A stretch of DNA of 64,000 nucleotides, taken from Ophioderma brevispina. Lineage: Eukaryota; Echinodermata; Ophiuroidea; Amphilepidida; Ophiodermatidae. Positions within the stretch are counted from its first letter, which is position 1. Each line of letters starts with the position of its first letter. Below the pieces are notes generated by a model that ran no database searches, was not told the origin of the DNA, and saw only the letters and a program-made list of their open reading frames with translations. The DNA is taken from assembly GCA_023653785.1 (NCBI GenBank), contig JAMKCH010002909.1:28152-92151 (forward strand), read 5' to 3'. This document shows positions 32,531 through 43,868 of this stretch, piece after piece. The position numbers were made by a program, and so were the translations under genes.

Positions 32531-33485
32531 AAAATGTTACACATTGTTGGATCACAAAGCGGGGCAAGACTGTGGTTGAGAACCACCGTGTTCGTATTAC
32601 CATCTTTTTTTTACCAAGTTAATTTGTATCATGGATTTTCCATTGTAAGTAAGTAAGGTGTCACAAAGACTGTCCTCTTTGAATACCCAGCACTTGCATA
32701 GGCTTCTGCATAATTGATGCTCTGGTTTTTTAGAGTAGAATCATATGTATGCTTACTTTGGCACCCATCATTGCCAATTAAATACCAATTTTGCTTGCAT
32801 GAATGTCAAAAATGGTCGAAAATCCCTTGATTTTGGAGATATGCTTACAATTTATGTTAAAAATTAGCTCAGTTATAATGTCACTATGACGTCATATTGT
32901 TAAAACTTGATATATTTGTACTTTATTTGAAGAAAGGACATATGTAGCCACACACAGATACCAAACAAGATGTTTGTCCCTTAATTACGAAAAAATCAGG
33001 AACCACCCCCCCCCCCTTGGTCATGAACGTAGTAGAAAAAACCTTGGTAAATTGGACAATACATCAGTCAACAAATGCCTGGCATTCTTGGGCATTCCTA
33101 AAGGAAAGAGAAAGGCTATAACCGATACAGCAGCCAAAATTGCACTCAGAGCGAGCTATGTCATCTGGCTCAGCAGAAGCTCAAAGGCATTCAGACAGAT
33201 GGAGCTACAAGCAACTCCAGCATGCTCTGAGGGAAGTGGAATGGTTGAGCGCTCACAAAACCGGGTTTAACCCACCAAGGTCTGGTCCAGAGACCTCAGA
33301 TTACACTAATCTAGACAAAGAGATACTGCATAAGGTGAATTTTCCCTACTACGTCACCTTCACAGAGGGAGATATATCAGGAGTGCTTATCTTAAAACGG
33401 ATAAACTAGGTTCCGAAGGTGACAGCGCTGGTGTTCTACCAATGAACTTTTCCTCCTGGCCCCCCATGCGAGCATATTACTTTGG
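32531..33485. other. No confident gene; possible coding remnant at about 33040-33410
   Basis: Two overlapping plus frames (33020-33270 and 33140-33409) have amphipathic, non-repetitive residues (for example KIALRASYVIWLSRSSKAF, and YKQLQHALREVEWLSAHKTG). I cannot name a family, and only one frame at most can be real. A perfect TGACGTCA word occurs near 32888. Confidence 0.25.
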
Positions 33486-33490
33486 TGAAG

Positions 33491-33710
33491 GGTCTCAAGC
33501 TGCTTCATATACATGAGTCATGTGACCATACTACCTTGCATGTAGCAGATACGAATTTTTGAAGATTTTTCTCATTAAGACTGGAAGTTCTCCTTAATGA
33601 CCTTTGACCCCATGCCGACCACATTGTTGGGTCTCAAGCTGCTTCATATGCATAAGTCATGTGACCATGCAGCTTTGCATGCAGCAGATATGAATTTTTG
33701 AAGATATTTT
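33491..33710 (+). repeat. Tandem duplication, 139-bp unit
   Basis: GGTCTCAAGCTGCTTCATAT starts at 33491 and again at 33630. Both continue TGAGTCATGTGACCAT-like (CATAAGTCATGTGACCAT in the second), TTGCATG.AGCAGATA.GAATTTTTGAAGAT. Between them lies TTAATGACCTTTGACCCCAT, whose complement holds GGTCAAAGGTCA. Confidence 0.85.
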
Positions 33711-36110
33711 TACATTAAAGGGATAAGCAGTGATAATGTGGGAGATTAAAAAAATGTGGAAATGCATTTTTGGCTTACGAAGTAAGTCTATAACAGAGTG
33801 CTGGGTGATAGATCAATATGTTCATCAAACTTTATTTCCAATTACGACACAGTATGAAAACAAAACAGTGATATGGAGGAGTCGAGCAAAAGGTCTATAG
33901 GGCCCAAAACACTCACCCCCTTGGAATACATTAACACGCAAGAAACAGGGCATAACTATCAAGAAACGCACAGAAAGTGTTACACTTGTAACACTTGTAA
34001 CACATTTCTTGTTAGACTAGTCAATACTCTTGGTTCACTGTAGGTGTCTGGTGACTCTTTGCATGCATTGTTAGTAGGGTCTCTACCTAGAAACAGGGAA
34101 CCATTTTGGACATCAAGGTCAGTAACTGTCAAGTGTAAGTGTGTTGGCTGGATGTTGTGGTAATAGATAGCCAGGGTCACTTCAGACCCTGTCACCACTA
34201 GTTCTTTCATATAGCAATGCACTAGTAATTTTACACTAGTAGGTACAGGTAGGCAAAACATATGGATTTTGTCACACATGGAGTATGTTACCTCTTAAAT
34301 TTAGAAAGTTTTCTTTGTATGACATTAAATATGTTCTTTTCTCCTTTGATTGCCACTTCATCATTTTATGAATTTGTTGTGTTGCTACATGTGTGCATTT
34401 GTGGGTGTGTGCATGTGTTGTGTGGTGGTGTGAATTGGAAATTAAGGGTACTGGTAAAAAATGTGGTAATACAAATTAAAAAATGTGGGATGGACAGCAA
34501 AACAATTAAATGACAGGTGGGGAGGGGCCTCACATTGGGAGGAAGTTTGGTTCTCACATTGGGAGAAGTATGGTTATGTACCGCCTATAAGTCCTCATTT
34601 TCAGGCTCTTTTTCAGTTCCAGTGACTCCCATTTTAGAACCATTTCATTTTTCCAGAGACCATACTTTCCATGTCCCAAACCCATATTCTACCAAATTTT
34701 TCTTCAAAACTCCTCAAAAAGTGCTAGAAATAGAGGGAGATCGCAGCTTATTTCTGAAATTTCTGACAACCTAGTTTCGGAGACCCCATTTTTGTGGCTC
34801 AACTCAATTGCCCCCCCCGTTACAGGTTTATTAAGAAAGCCAAAATGAAAAAAAAAACAAAGACCAAAAGTTGCAGCAGATCATGTACTGACAAAAATTT
34901 ATAAGTACATCAGTTTGACAGGCTCAGTGAATTTTTTTTTTTTTTTTAAATACTTTTCATGAATCTGTGTTTGACAGGTGGGAAGGTTTTCCTAAAAAAA
35001 ATGGTTGCTTGGGTAGTAATGGTGGGCTGACAGGAAGGGGAATGCCTATACAAATGAAATGTAGCTTCATAAAATAGATCAGGGTTTAATAAACTCTGGA
35101 CCTTCTGACGTGGGAGTCGTTTTGCTTCTGCAATTAGGGAATTGAAAAATGGGAAGATGTAAATGGAAGAAAGTTCATTTTTCTTCCAAAGTTGTAATAA
35201 AGTGTGAGAAAACAGCGTTAATGGTACTGTAAGTAATTTCTGTTACTAATCTCCCTGGCCTGGGCCATACAACAAGCCCTTCCTATTCATCAATGTCAAT
35301 CTAAATTTTACGTTTAATCCCTGATTACCACCTTAAGCAATAAATTGTGCTAAAATTATTTTTTTTAAACCTATATTCGTTAGTCTTGTAGCGTTTTGCT
35401 GCCCATGGTTGATGGAGTACTGAATCAGTGGTTGACAGGACAAAAGTCAGTATCCATGGTGGTGGTGGGTTGTTGGTGCTGGTGGGGGTAGTCAGGTAAT
35501 TGAGGATAAGGAGAAAGGGGGGGGGGGAGCGGGGCGGGGGCCAACGTGGCCTCGCCCAGGCGTACTAACCTGCGACCACTATTTGCTTTACGTCGCCCAA
35601 ATCCCGTCTTCTCATTCCAGTTTACTTGCAATGCCACGCCCCCATTACGAAAGCACACTCCGGGAGAAGACCAATTAATGGAGTAGTGGCACCAGGGGGA
35701 TTCAAGTTTTTTTTTTATGCCAGTAGTAGGCCACACACATTTAATTTGGAGCCATTTTACCATATTTTGTGTTTTTTTTATTTACTGAGGAGAGAGTTGC
35801 ATTTTTAGACAAACACAGAAATGATAAGATTCCCAAGTGATCCAAAATCAATATTTTTGTTTTATAAATACTCAATTGGACAATCAAGTATGATTTGCAA
35901 CTGTTCTTGGACTTGCCATTTAGCCAATTTGAGCAATTTCTGGGGAAACCATTTTCCAATTTATTTTTTTTTAATTAAAATGAAAAGTGCATTTTTTTAA
36001 ATTTAGGTTTTGGACTACCTACTGGAAACAAACTTGATTTTTTGTTGGCCTTAACATGAACAAATTTCACTGACTATAGGCCTAATCCCTACCATCCTGT
36101 TCGGAAAAGA
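33711..36110. other. No gene seen; one GC-rich patch
   Basis: About 2.4 kb without recognisable coding or repeat structure. A GC-rich stretch with a G-run and a GGGCGGGGG box lies at 35516-35545 and is followed by a minus-strand open frame (35425-35763). This could be an unmethylated promoter-like island, but there is no supporting gene. Confidence 0.3.
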
Positions 36111-36116
36111 CTAAAT

Positions 36117-36235
36117 AACCTGACGATCACCGCAAAAAATGGTTGTAGCATGATTTGTTAGATCTAGGGGCAATTTCTTCCATAAAAACAAGAAGGGTCC
36201 GCTCCGTGATTTTCGAAAAGTGGGAAAAAAATGCA
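36117..36235 (+). repeat. Dispersed repeat shared with 27919-28035
   Basis: CTGACGATCACCGCAAAAAA, TTGTTAGATCTAGGGGCAA, GGGTCCGCTCCGTGATTTTC and GAAAAGTGG match the other copy in the same order. Confidence 0.6.
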
Positions 36236-36474
36236 GTAAGGGACGTTAGGATATGGGAATATCAACTTAGCTGCCATTTGTTGCTTGTAGGCCTAACTAT
36301 AAGTGGTTTCACTTCATTGTACAACTTCACACCACAAAACTGGAGTAAGCCACAGCATCATTGATGCTCTCGTTAGCTTATCAAAAATCAAATAAGTATT
36401 AATTTCCATATACATAATGTAGGACAAAAACACCAAATAGTGAAAAAAATGAAGCAAATAGACATACCGTAAAC

Positions 36475-37569
36475 CGGGGTGACTTTGAACCTTTTTTGTT
36501 TTTTGTAAAATTTTGGTACAAGATAGCCACAAAGGTCTGATTTGTTTTTTTCCAGGTGTTCAAAGTACATTGCAGGGGAGAAGCCTTTGAACAGCATTTC
36601 ATTTTGGCTGTTATTCAAACCAGTATACACAGTTGGGGCTGGTTTGAACATTTGGGACTTTTTAAAAAAACAATAACAGACAGATTGCATGATGGTAGAG
36701 TAATTGTGGAGGGTGTTTACATCTGAAGACCGTACAGAGAAGATGTTGAGGCCAAATTAAAAAAAAAAAATCACTTTAACACTGAAATATCTGTTTTGAC
36801 CCAGAGGGTGATTGAGTCAATCCCACAATGCACCAGTTTGGGAAATTTAACCTCAATGGGGTATGTGATCCCACCAAAAAAAATCCTATCTTAACACATA
36901 AAACCCTGCACCTCTTTTACCCTATTTTAGCCCACAAAACGTTAGTATTTGGGAATTTTTAGCATGATCATGAAATTTCTTGTGGTTCTTTAAGGTTTTG
37001 GAACACTTTTTATCCCTTAGTACTGACATGTGTTTAGTGCAGTACAGTACAGTATAGGCACATTGCAATGCATTGTGGGATTGATTCAAAACACCCTCTG
37101 GTTTTGACCCTAAAAATACAAGTATGTAGTTGTATTCACAAGTCCAATGCCCCCAGACTAAAAGTGAAGATTGGGTATAGGAAATTTGTGCATTCAAAGT
37201 CACCCCATCATTCTTTTTTGTCATTTTAGCTCAAAAGAAAGAAAAGTAAGAAGTTACTCCTACTGCTGATTGGTAACTTTCGTAAACCTAATCCAAACAT
37301 AAACATTTCTTTGATTGGACCAGTGTTACCATGTTAGCCATTAAGATTTTTACCATGTATGAAAATCATGGTAAATTTGGCAACGCCTGTTTAGGGTTGT
37401 AAAAAGGTAAGGCAACACCTAGAGAAGGGTCACTACCCTGTAACAATGATTACAGTATCCATTTTATATTCACGAAGAAAAAATAAACTTGCCATTTAAG
37501 ATAAGCAAGAAAATGGCTAAAAAGTGTTCAAAGTCACCTCGCTATTCATAGTCACCCCGTTTTACGGTA
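36475..37569. mobile_element. Inverted-repeat DNA transposon carrying a nested MITE
   Basis: The left end TACCGTAAACCGGGGTGACT (then TTGAAC) is inverted at the right end (GTCACCCCGTTTTACGGTA, ending 37569). Flanking sequence reads CA-TA-CCGTAAA and TTTACGG-TA-CA, so a TA target duplication as in Tc1/mariner elements is possible. GTTCAAAGTCACC words recur inside both ends. Open frames (for example 36388-36690, minus) show no DDE transposase motif. The MITE at 36802-37100 lies inside. Confidence 0.75.
36802..37100 (-). mobile_element. MITE with about 30-bp inverted ends, copy B (nested)
   Basis: Ends CAGAGGGTGATTGAGTCAAT and ATTGATTCAAAACACCCTCTG (read in part) are inverted repeats. The interior matches 12492-12783 in opposite orientation (CACTTTTTATCCCTTAGTACTG, GCACATTGCAATGCATT, TATGTGATCCCACCA). 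Being inside 36475-37569 it inserted after, or was carried by, the larger element. Confidence 0.75.
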
Positions 37570-37689
37570 CAGCGACGGTTATCAAAATCTACACAAAACA
37601 GCCGATTGTGCTTTACACCAGAATAAAATAATCAAAGGTCAGTCATGTTTGAGTTTGAGGTCAAACTGTACAGGTCATGGCACACAATT

Positions 37690-37910
37690 TTACAAATCTG
37701 ATATATATTCACAGGGAAAGGCTTTTTTGAGCGCAAGTCGGAATTTTGATACGCACATATAGAAATTACAGAATCAGATACACGGATTTCAAGCCAACCA
37801 CTTGCAAGTTATGCTAGCACATCCACGCCATTAACAAAAATACCAAAATACAAATTTTGATGATTTTTTTATGTTTCGGATCAGCAAATCGCTGCTTATC
37901 CCTTTAAGAC
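37690..37910 (-). repeat. Dispersed repeat, inverted copy of 10846-11075
   Basis: ATATTCACAGGGAAAGGCTTTTTTGAG, GTCGGAATTTTGATACGCAC, ATAGAAATTACAGAATCAGAT, ACACGGATTTCAAGCCAACC, ACTTGCAAGTTATG and ATGTTTCGGATCAGCAAATC are the complements of words in the first copy. The outer edge, TTATCCCTTTAA, also appears inverted at 33715. Confidence 0.75.
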
Positions 37911-38622
37911 CGGAAGTAACCCCTTAATGAACCCTTAATGACCTTCAATGATTTCAAAAATATTGTTAATATGTTTGGAATGTTTAATTTATGCCAAATT
38001 TCAGCTCAATAGGAACATTTTGAAATTTTAGAATTTGACCCCTTTTTGACCTCGTATAACCCCTTAATGACCTCGACTGAATTATGATATTTTTGACATG
38101 CATCGGTGCAAGTTTGTATTGTGTGGTATTTTTTAAATGCATCGGTGCAAGAAATGACCTTTGACCACCAAGAATACCTTGCATACATCAGGTAACATTA
38201 AAGGTGCAACAAAAGATTTCAAGTCATCCACATTTTTTGTGATATGTAGTGATTTCATATATAGACACTCAATAGATTCCCAACCTTTTATTTGGCTACA
38301 GAAATAACTTAAAATGTCCTTTTCACAGTAAACCAACACCAAATGATCGCGTATGTCAAACAATTTCAAGCCTGGAAAAAGCAATTGTGATTCTTTGCTT
38401 CGAAAATGTTAACACTGGCATTCCATTTTACTTATAATAGAGAGATAGTTGTGTAAATTTCAACACTCTAAGTGAAACTTTTAAAATTGGCCTGCAGCAA
38501 GTCTATGGAAAAAAGGTCGAATTTTGACATGCATTTGTTCAACCGTTATTTACAATTTCAAAACAGACTCAAATGTTAGTATGCATATTTAACATTTTTC
38601 TTAATCTATGAATATGGCAATG

Positions 38623-38795
38623 GCATATGGCAAATATGCTCCTGGAGCAGTATTTGACTTAGAATATTTCTTCACTGCTCCAGGAGCATATTTGCCATAT
38701 GCTCCTGGACCATTTGTGTATTCAAATACATTCCAGGACCATAATTAATGTAAAATATTGGTCCAGATTATTTATGCTCCAGGAGCATAAGAGTT
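38623..38795. repeat. Cluster of palindromes on GCTCCAGGAGC
   Basis: Bases 38623-38651 are the exact reverse complement of 38674-38702 (29 of 29, loop 22 bases). Each arm contains the palindrome GCTCCTGGAGC or GCTCCAGGAGC. A further perfect palindrome, TTATGCTCC-A-GGAGCATAA, lies at 38772-38790. The words CCAGGACCAT and GGTCCAG between them look like decayed units. The related sequence at 38967-38999 repeats GCTCCTGGAGCATATTTGAC and TTAGAATATTT from the first hairpin. Confidence 0.85.
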
Positions 38796-38966
38796 CCATA
38801 TGTAGGCCCTACCCCCTCTCTAAAATTGTACAGGAAACAATTTCTTTTACATTTATGGCTTTACACTAATAAGTACCCCAACCCTAAGGTTAAAATTTGA
38901 AAATAAATTGTTAGTGAAGAACTTCGAAGAGGGATACATATGGAACTCTGGGGGAACACTTGCCTG

Positions 38967-39003
38967 CTCCTGGAGCATATTTGACTTAGAATATTTTTCT
39001 ATT
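38967..39003 (+). repeat. Half copy of the 38623 hairpin
   Basis: GCTCCTGGAGCATATTTGAC followed by TTAGAATATTT repeats the left arm and loop of the hairpin at 38641-38670. No right arm follows. Confidence 0.7.
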
Positions 39004-39229
39004 GGTCCTGAAAGCAAGCTTACGAGGAACCCTTAAATACTGGTTTTGATGAAAGGAGGTGGAGGGTGTCACCAATTAAATTTCTTGGATCCTGATTGCT
39101 GAGATCCAGCATCGGTTGGCCATAGCAAGACAGTGCCAATGGTCAATCCAAGTCTGGCTGACAGAGGAATTACTAACTACCAAAAGGTGTTAGTCTGGAC
39201 CCCTCAACTATGAGACCGCCCCCATAACA

Positions 39230-39490
39230 GAATTGCAGTCTTTGAAACGTGGTGCTGGAGGCGTATGCTTCGCATCACATGGACTGAGAAGAGGACAATC
39301 CAGGGTGCCTTCTGCATGGAAATTGGGGGTGACAAAACGCTTGATAAGAAATATGCCATCCCAGACTTCCAAGATATTTTATTTTGGTCATGGTCAAGGG
39401 CGTGGTGGCTGGAAAACAATGGAGCAGGTGATTTTGCAAGGAATGGTTGAAGGGAAAAGAAGGGGCAAGACCAAGAGACTCGAGGTTAAT
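39230..39490 (+). pseudogene. LINE ORF2 C-terminal fragment
   Basis: From 39241 one frame reads FETWCWRRMLRITWTEKRT, the W-WRR-L-I-W conserved region seen near the C-terminus of many non-LTR retrotransposon proteins. A shift to another frame near 39380 continues with FGHGQGRGGWKTMEQVILQG and MVEGKRRGKTKRLEV, matching the GH-R..LE..ILQG..EGKR.RGR.R pattern that follows in those proteins. About 80 residues survive and need a frameshift to join, so the copy is dead. The clade is not certain. Confidence 0.75.
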
Positions 39491-39584
39491 TCCCTTCACA
39501 TTGAATTATCAATCCTGATATAAAAATAGTTCCCTAAATATCACATTTTGATTCGTGCAACGAATCCTACAACCGCATCGCGCT

Positions 39585-39895
39585 TTGAGGGTAGACACAT
39601 TTCGCTAGTTAAGTAATTACCGCCTTTTTATGCTCAATGTTGGCTCGCTGAGCCAACACTCAATGCGAAACCAAATGGTGATTCATTCAAAAAAGTGGTA
39701 ATTAAACGTAATTGAGTGATAAATGGGCAAATGCCTCCATTTCCGCTCGTGTGAGTAGACAATTTTCTCTAGTTTAAGTAATTACCGCCTTGTTATGCCG
39801 ATGTTGCTCACGAGCCAAACAGTCAATGGAAACACAAATAGGGATTCATCAAAAAGGATGTTCATTAACCGTAATTGAGTGAATAAATGCAAACA
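39585..39895 (+). repeat. Tandem duplication, 166-bp unit with an internal hairpin
   Basis: GGTAGACACATTTCGCTAGTT (about 39589) returns as AGTAGACAATTTTCTCTAGTT (about 39755). Each is followed by AAGTAATTACCGCCTT, TTATGC, CAATG/CGATGTTG, GCTC..GAGCCAA, CA.TCAATG.GAAAC, GATTCAT, CGTAATTGAGTGA.TAAATG. Unit 1 keeps the perfect hairpin GTTGGCTC-GCT-GAGCCAAC (39640-39658); in unit 2 it is mutated. Confidence 0.75.
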
Positions 39896-40985
39896 ATGCA
39901 TCCATAATGAAATATATGGTGGTTCTTGCCAAATATGGCTATTCCGACAGTCTGAGAATAGATTAAGATATTCACCGTTACTACCCCTGAAAGCGCCTAT
40001 ACCTCATGTAATTCCATCGGTTAGCATACGTGGGTAAGTAAAATCAATGGAAGAGCAGTGTTTTTATCGCAAGTAGATAAAATTTCCAACATTTTAATAA
40101 ATTTACTTACCCAAATCAAGAATTTAGTGCAAGTTATTTGATCTTCAACATTTGGATACAAGATGGCGGCGGTGGTTTTTGTACAGAAATAAGGAAAAAG
40201 GAGTAAAGTTGTGGCAAATTAGAGAAAATGAGGCGAGTAATTCTTAGAATCATGCTGAGTTGTGTTTGTTTGATTGTGTGAGTGATACGATACATCCATT
40301 GTGACAGTGTTACACTAATATCGTCCGAATCTCTGTTGAGATACACTCGTTTTGTGTAAAGTTTTGGGCAATTGGCGGGACAATTCTTGTTGAAAACGGA
40401 TAGACGAAGCAAGCCAAAGACGTCGAATTAGGCCTGGCATCTGATGGAGTTTGAGTATGCCATCCCCAAATGATGGGCAATTCTGACGTAACGAGTATGT
40501 ATTTTTAGGCCATGAAAATGAAAGCTTTCGATTTGCGTCCGAACATTTTGGTAGAGTTCTAGAAGTCCAATGGATGCAAATGATGATATATTACATGATT
40601 CCGTCATGCCGCTATATGAGTTGTGCAGTAGCGCTTGACGGAATGAATGGCAATACCTCATTTGCCATCAATGGGACATTGCTATATAAAACGTCTACCA
40701 ACATTTTTGTGTAGCCTGAAGCCTGAAAGAAATTATACTACTAGTCCAAATTATATGTGGTCCGGCCGTCCGTAGTCGTCCGTATACTCGGTTATCTTTT
40801 TTTTTCAAATGCTCTGCAGGCTAAGTGCTATCCCCGATTTACTTCAAACTATGGGATGATAGAGTGAAGGCCGCCAATATCATGTTGTAGCTTTTGGCTG
40901 GCATTCATTGCATATTCCCGAAAATTAATTAGCAGCTTAATTTGGCCGTGTCAAATGACATATCCCTTTCCCCTCAAGGCGTTTG
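39896..40985. other. No gene seen
   Basis: Short inverted pair GGGTAAGTAAA (about 40032) and TTTACTTACCC (about 40103). Other open frames lack motifs. Confidence 0.3.
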
Positions 40986-40989
40986 TGTA

Positions 40990-41710
40990 GTTTTTCTGGA
41001 GTTCCGTAAGGTGTATATAATGATGTAACTTTGTGGAGGAAGCGGTTTAAGAGTTCTTGAGCTGATTAGGTGTTGGGCATTCGAGGAAAATTAATATGCA
41101 AAGAGCTAATTGATATGCAAAATCAGCATAATCACTAATTTTAAAAAATTCCTTCACTGCACAAAAACTTATTTTGGTGCCACATTTCTGTGCCATTTGC
41201 CAAGTTTCCTGATAAATGTGGCTTAGGTATGAAAATGAGCTAATTAAATATGGCAAATAATTGCTCGTTGACTAAAATGCGACATCGGATTGCCATATTC
41301 CTTGTACATGAAAAAACACATACATACCATTTGGTGTGAATCATATGGAGGGGAAGGGTGGGGTGTTGGGGAGGGGCCAGAGGGAAGGGTGGGGTGTAAG
41401 TGTCGAGGTGGGGTACGTCGGGAGGGGTCGGGTGGTGTGAGTCTGGGTAGGGTCGAGGGTGGTGGCGTCGGAAGGGTGGGTGCGTCGGAGAAGGGTGGGG
41501 TGTTATCGGCGAAGGGCAAGGTGACCTCATGTGACCTGGTGACCTTATGTGACCTTGGTGACCCATGGAACCTTTGTGACCCCCCCCTATGCGAACTCAA
41601 TGACCCCATGTGACCTTGGTGACCCCCTGTGACCTTGGTGACCCCCTGTGACCTTGGTGACCCCATGGACCTTGTGCCCACATGTGACCTTTGTGACCCC
41701 ATGTAAAAAT
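40990..41710 (+). repeat. Composite satellite-like element, plus orientation
   Basis: Order of parts: GGAGTTCCGTAAGGTGTATA and ATGATGTAACTTTGTGGAGG; GAGTTCTTGAGCTGATTAGG; AATATGCAAAGAGCTAATTG; TGTGGCTTAGGTATGAAAAT; GCGACATCGGATTGCCATAT; then G-rich units (41340-41510) and TGACC-type units (41515-41705). The same parts appear inverted at 45450-48250 with a large insertion. The 61130 element holds the first and last parts in short form. Confidence 0.75.
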
Positions 41711-42305
41711 CATTTAAAAATAAGAAAAATACAATTAGTGTGACGGTCGTAAATGGCCGCGAAGGGGATGATGAGGGGGCTTCAACGCGGTGAAACAAAA
41801 CCAGGTAAAGCCCAGGGAATCCCCGTTATAGCGTGAAAACAAGGCGCGCAAATCAAAAAAGTCTGATCAATCGCAAATACAATAGGCGAAAAGCACCTAT
41901 CAAAATACCAGACCATTCATCATACAAAATTTAAAAGGACCTTCTTATTTTAAAGGGCCATGCACATCAGTTACCAATTAGCCATTCCCCTCAGGTCATC
42001 CCCAACCGGGCTGCAAAGTACCACCGGTTTCACAACCCACCAAACCACAGGTTGCACGAATCCACAGGGGCGGTGGAACGCTTTGGTCTCTCATTGTACG
42101 AATTTTTTCATAATTATTCAAAATTGTATTTTGCTGTATTACTGTGATGAACAAATTAAATATGAGGACTTGGTTGACCAAATTAAGGTTGTTACAGGAC
42201 ACCCTCTTCTACTGTGCTATTCCTCGCTGAAGATCGTCATCTCTGGCATCGCATCTATGAGGTCATGATCTGTCAGTCATGACAGGAGCGAACCAATCAT
42301 CCAAT
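41711..42305. other. No gene seen
   Basis: Includes a short plus frame (41960-42268) without recognisable domain. Confidence 0.3.
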
Positions 42306-42309
42306 TTTT

Positions 42310-42370
42310 CAGAATATTTATGCTCCAGGACCATAAGCTTCAGGACCATATGGCCCTGGAGCATAATTTG
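42310..42370 (+). repeat. Decayed unit of the GCTCCAGGAGC palindrome family
   Basis: TTTATGCTCCAGGACCATAA, CTTCAGGACCATATGGCC and CTGGAGCATAATTTG recall 38765-38790, with GGAGCATA replaced by GGACCATA in two places. Confidence 0.65.
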
Positions 42371-42909
42371 GGCCAAAATCTCCGAGAAGCTCAAATGCAC
42401 ACCTTTACGCAGTGAAACAATCAAAATTGAGCCTAATTGAAGTCAGCCATATTGGATATGGGTTACCAAGTGGCCAAGTTCCAAGTGTGGTTTTCATTGC
42501 TTAAATTAGCCGTCTTTTTCGAACCATCAAATTTATAATTTGATGAGAATGAAAACGGTGGTTCTGAGCACAAGATGTGATGGATTCGCACGCAAATATC
42601 GTCTGTTTATGCAAGGAACATGAGGAAAGCCAACAAAGTCATATAGTGCAGCACTGATGATACCGTGTACAGCCATATACAGTGTGGTCGCTAAAATATG
42701 TAACTTCTGACACATGCTGTATGACTATATTTTAGCATGTTGCAAGAGTTATAGTTTAGCGAAACCATACAAAATACATCGGGGATTACAATCGCATAAT
42801 CGGGGCACCTTCAGAGATGAATTTGGTATTCTGTCATTAATTTGGCAGCCTCAACGGAATAACTGCATGTTGAGGATGTGGTGGCAGAATACTAAATTCA
42901 TCCCTTTTT

Positions 42910-43295
42910 TGTGAACAAAATATCTGGAGATTTCTGTACGTCACACAAGGCTGAAACTTGGTGGAAGGGTGCGGGGCTACAGATTCTCGAACTGATTCGA
43001 TTTACAACAGTATATATGCATTCTAAGTACCTAATTTGCATAATTAGCATATTTGACTTATTTTCATGATTTTCATTGACACTTTTGAGAACAAAATATC
43101 TGGAGATCTGTATGTTACACAGGGCTGAAACTTGGTGGAAGGGTGGAGGTCTACAGATTCTCGAACTGATTCGATTTACAATATATATGCATTCTAAGTA
43201 CCTAATTTGCATAATTAGCATATTTGACCTATTTTCATGATTTTTCATTAATCTGGAGATCTGTATGTCACACAGGGCTGAGACTTGGTGACACA
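42910..43295 (+). repeat. Tandem repeat, about 176-bp unit, 2.3 copies
   Basis: ACAAAATATCTGGAGAT begins units at about 42915 and 43091, with a shortened third at 43250. Each continues with CTGTA.GT.ACACA.GGCTGAAACTTGGTGGAAGG, TCTCGAACTGATTCGATTTAC, ATATATGCATTCTAAGTACC and TAATTTGCATAATTAGCATA. The GAACTGATT and TTGCATAATTAGC words echo the 40990 and 48100 repeats, so these may be one superfamily. Confidence 0.8.
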
Positions 43296-43304
43296 AACTG
43301 ATTC

Positions 43305-43460
43305 GATTTGGGGTGTGGTCTGGGGGTATGGGGTGTGGTCGGGGGCATAGGGCTGACACTTGTGAGGGTGTGGTGTGTGGTCCAGTGATATGGGGTTTGG
43401 TCTGGGAATATGGGGTGTGGTCTTGGAAGTATGGGTGTTGCCCAGGGTATGGGGTGAAAC
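43305..43460 (+). repeat. Minisatellite on TATGGGGTGTGGTC
   Basis: About eight degenerate 18-19-base units with GGTATGGGGTGTGGTC or close variants. Minus-strand open frames rich in Pro, His and Thr (42898-43464) derive from it. Confidence 0.8.
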
Positions 43461-43529
43461 TCAAGACCTAGGTTAGGCATGTATGCACAAACCTAAGCCC
43501 ACTAGGGCCCCCTGCAGGTTCGGGGTTAA

Positions 43530-43572
43530 GAATAGGCCCGCTGTCCCCCCTTACCTGTCGTAAAAGGCGACT
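43530..43572 (+). repeat. 43-bp sequence duplicated exactly at 43869
   Basis: Contains AATAGGCCCGCTGTCCCCCC and TTACCTGTCGTAAAAGGCGA. It is identical over 43 bases to 43869-43911. It is flanked here by CCCTGCAGGTTCGGGGTT and CCCCGCGGGTTCGGGGCTTT, a further short repeat. I suspect a known retroposon tail or head but cannot name it. Confidence 0.75.
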
Positions 43573-43868
43573 AAAAGGGGCCCCCGCGGGTTCGGGGCTT
43601 TCAGACGGCGTTGTTACCGCATAACTATAAACAATCTTACAATTTCTGAATGGGGTACAATGTAGTTCAATGACGCGACCATTTTCTGTGGTTTTTGTGT
43701 GAAGTGAAAACATCCGTCCATTTCTTGCATCGTTTTCGTACGGAATACAGAAAATTCGTACAACATTAGTACAACATTAGGTCCTTGAAATTAGCTCATT
43801 TAGATCCTTGAAAGTCCTTGAAAGTCCTTGAATTTTGGAAGGAGCTGGGTGTACGAACCCTGGGTTTA

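Noticed and set aside
32880..32900. CRE-like TGACGTCA as a regulatory site (also near 53404)
   Set aside because: Single eight-base words are expected by chance in 64 kb and no gene is nearby.
33040..33410. Possible coding exon or LINE fragment
   Set aside because: Two overlapping frames look protein-like, but I cannot match either to a family and there is no splice or repeat support. Left as a remark only.
35425..35763. CpG-island promoter with first exon
   Set aside because: The GC-rich patch is short and the minus-strand frame has no recognisable domain; not enough to call.
41244..41798. Minus-strand open frame of 184 residues with Ser/Gly/His repeats
   Set aside because: Covers the G-rich and TGACC minisatellite; no domain.
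42898..43464. Minus-strand open frame of 188 residues
   Set aside because: It runs through the 176-bp tandem repeat and the TATGGGGTGTGGTC minisatellite; the repeated peptide reflects the DNA repeat.
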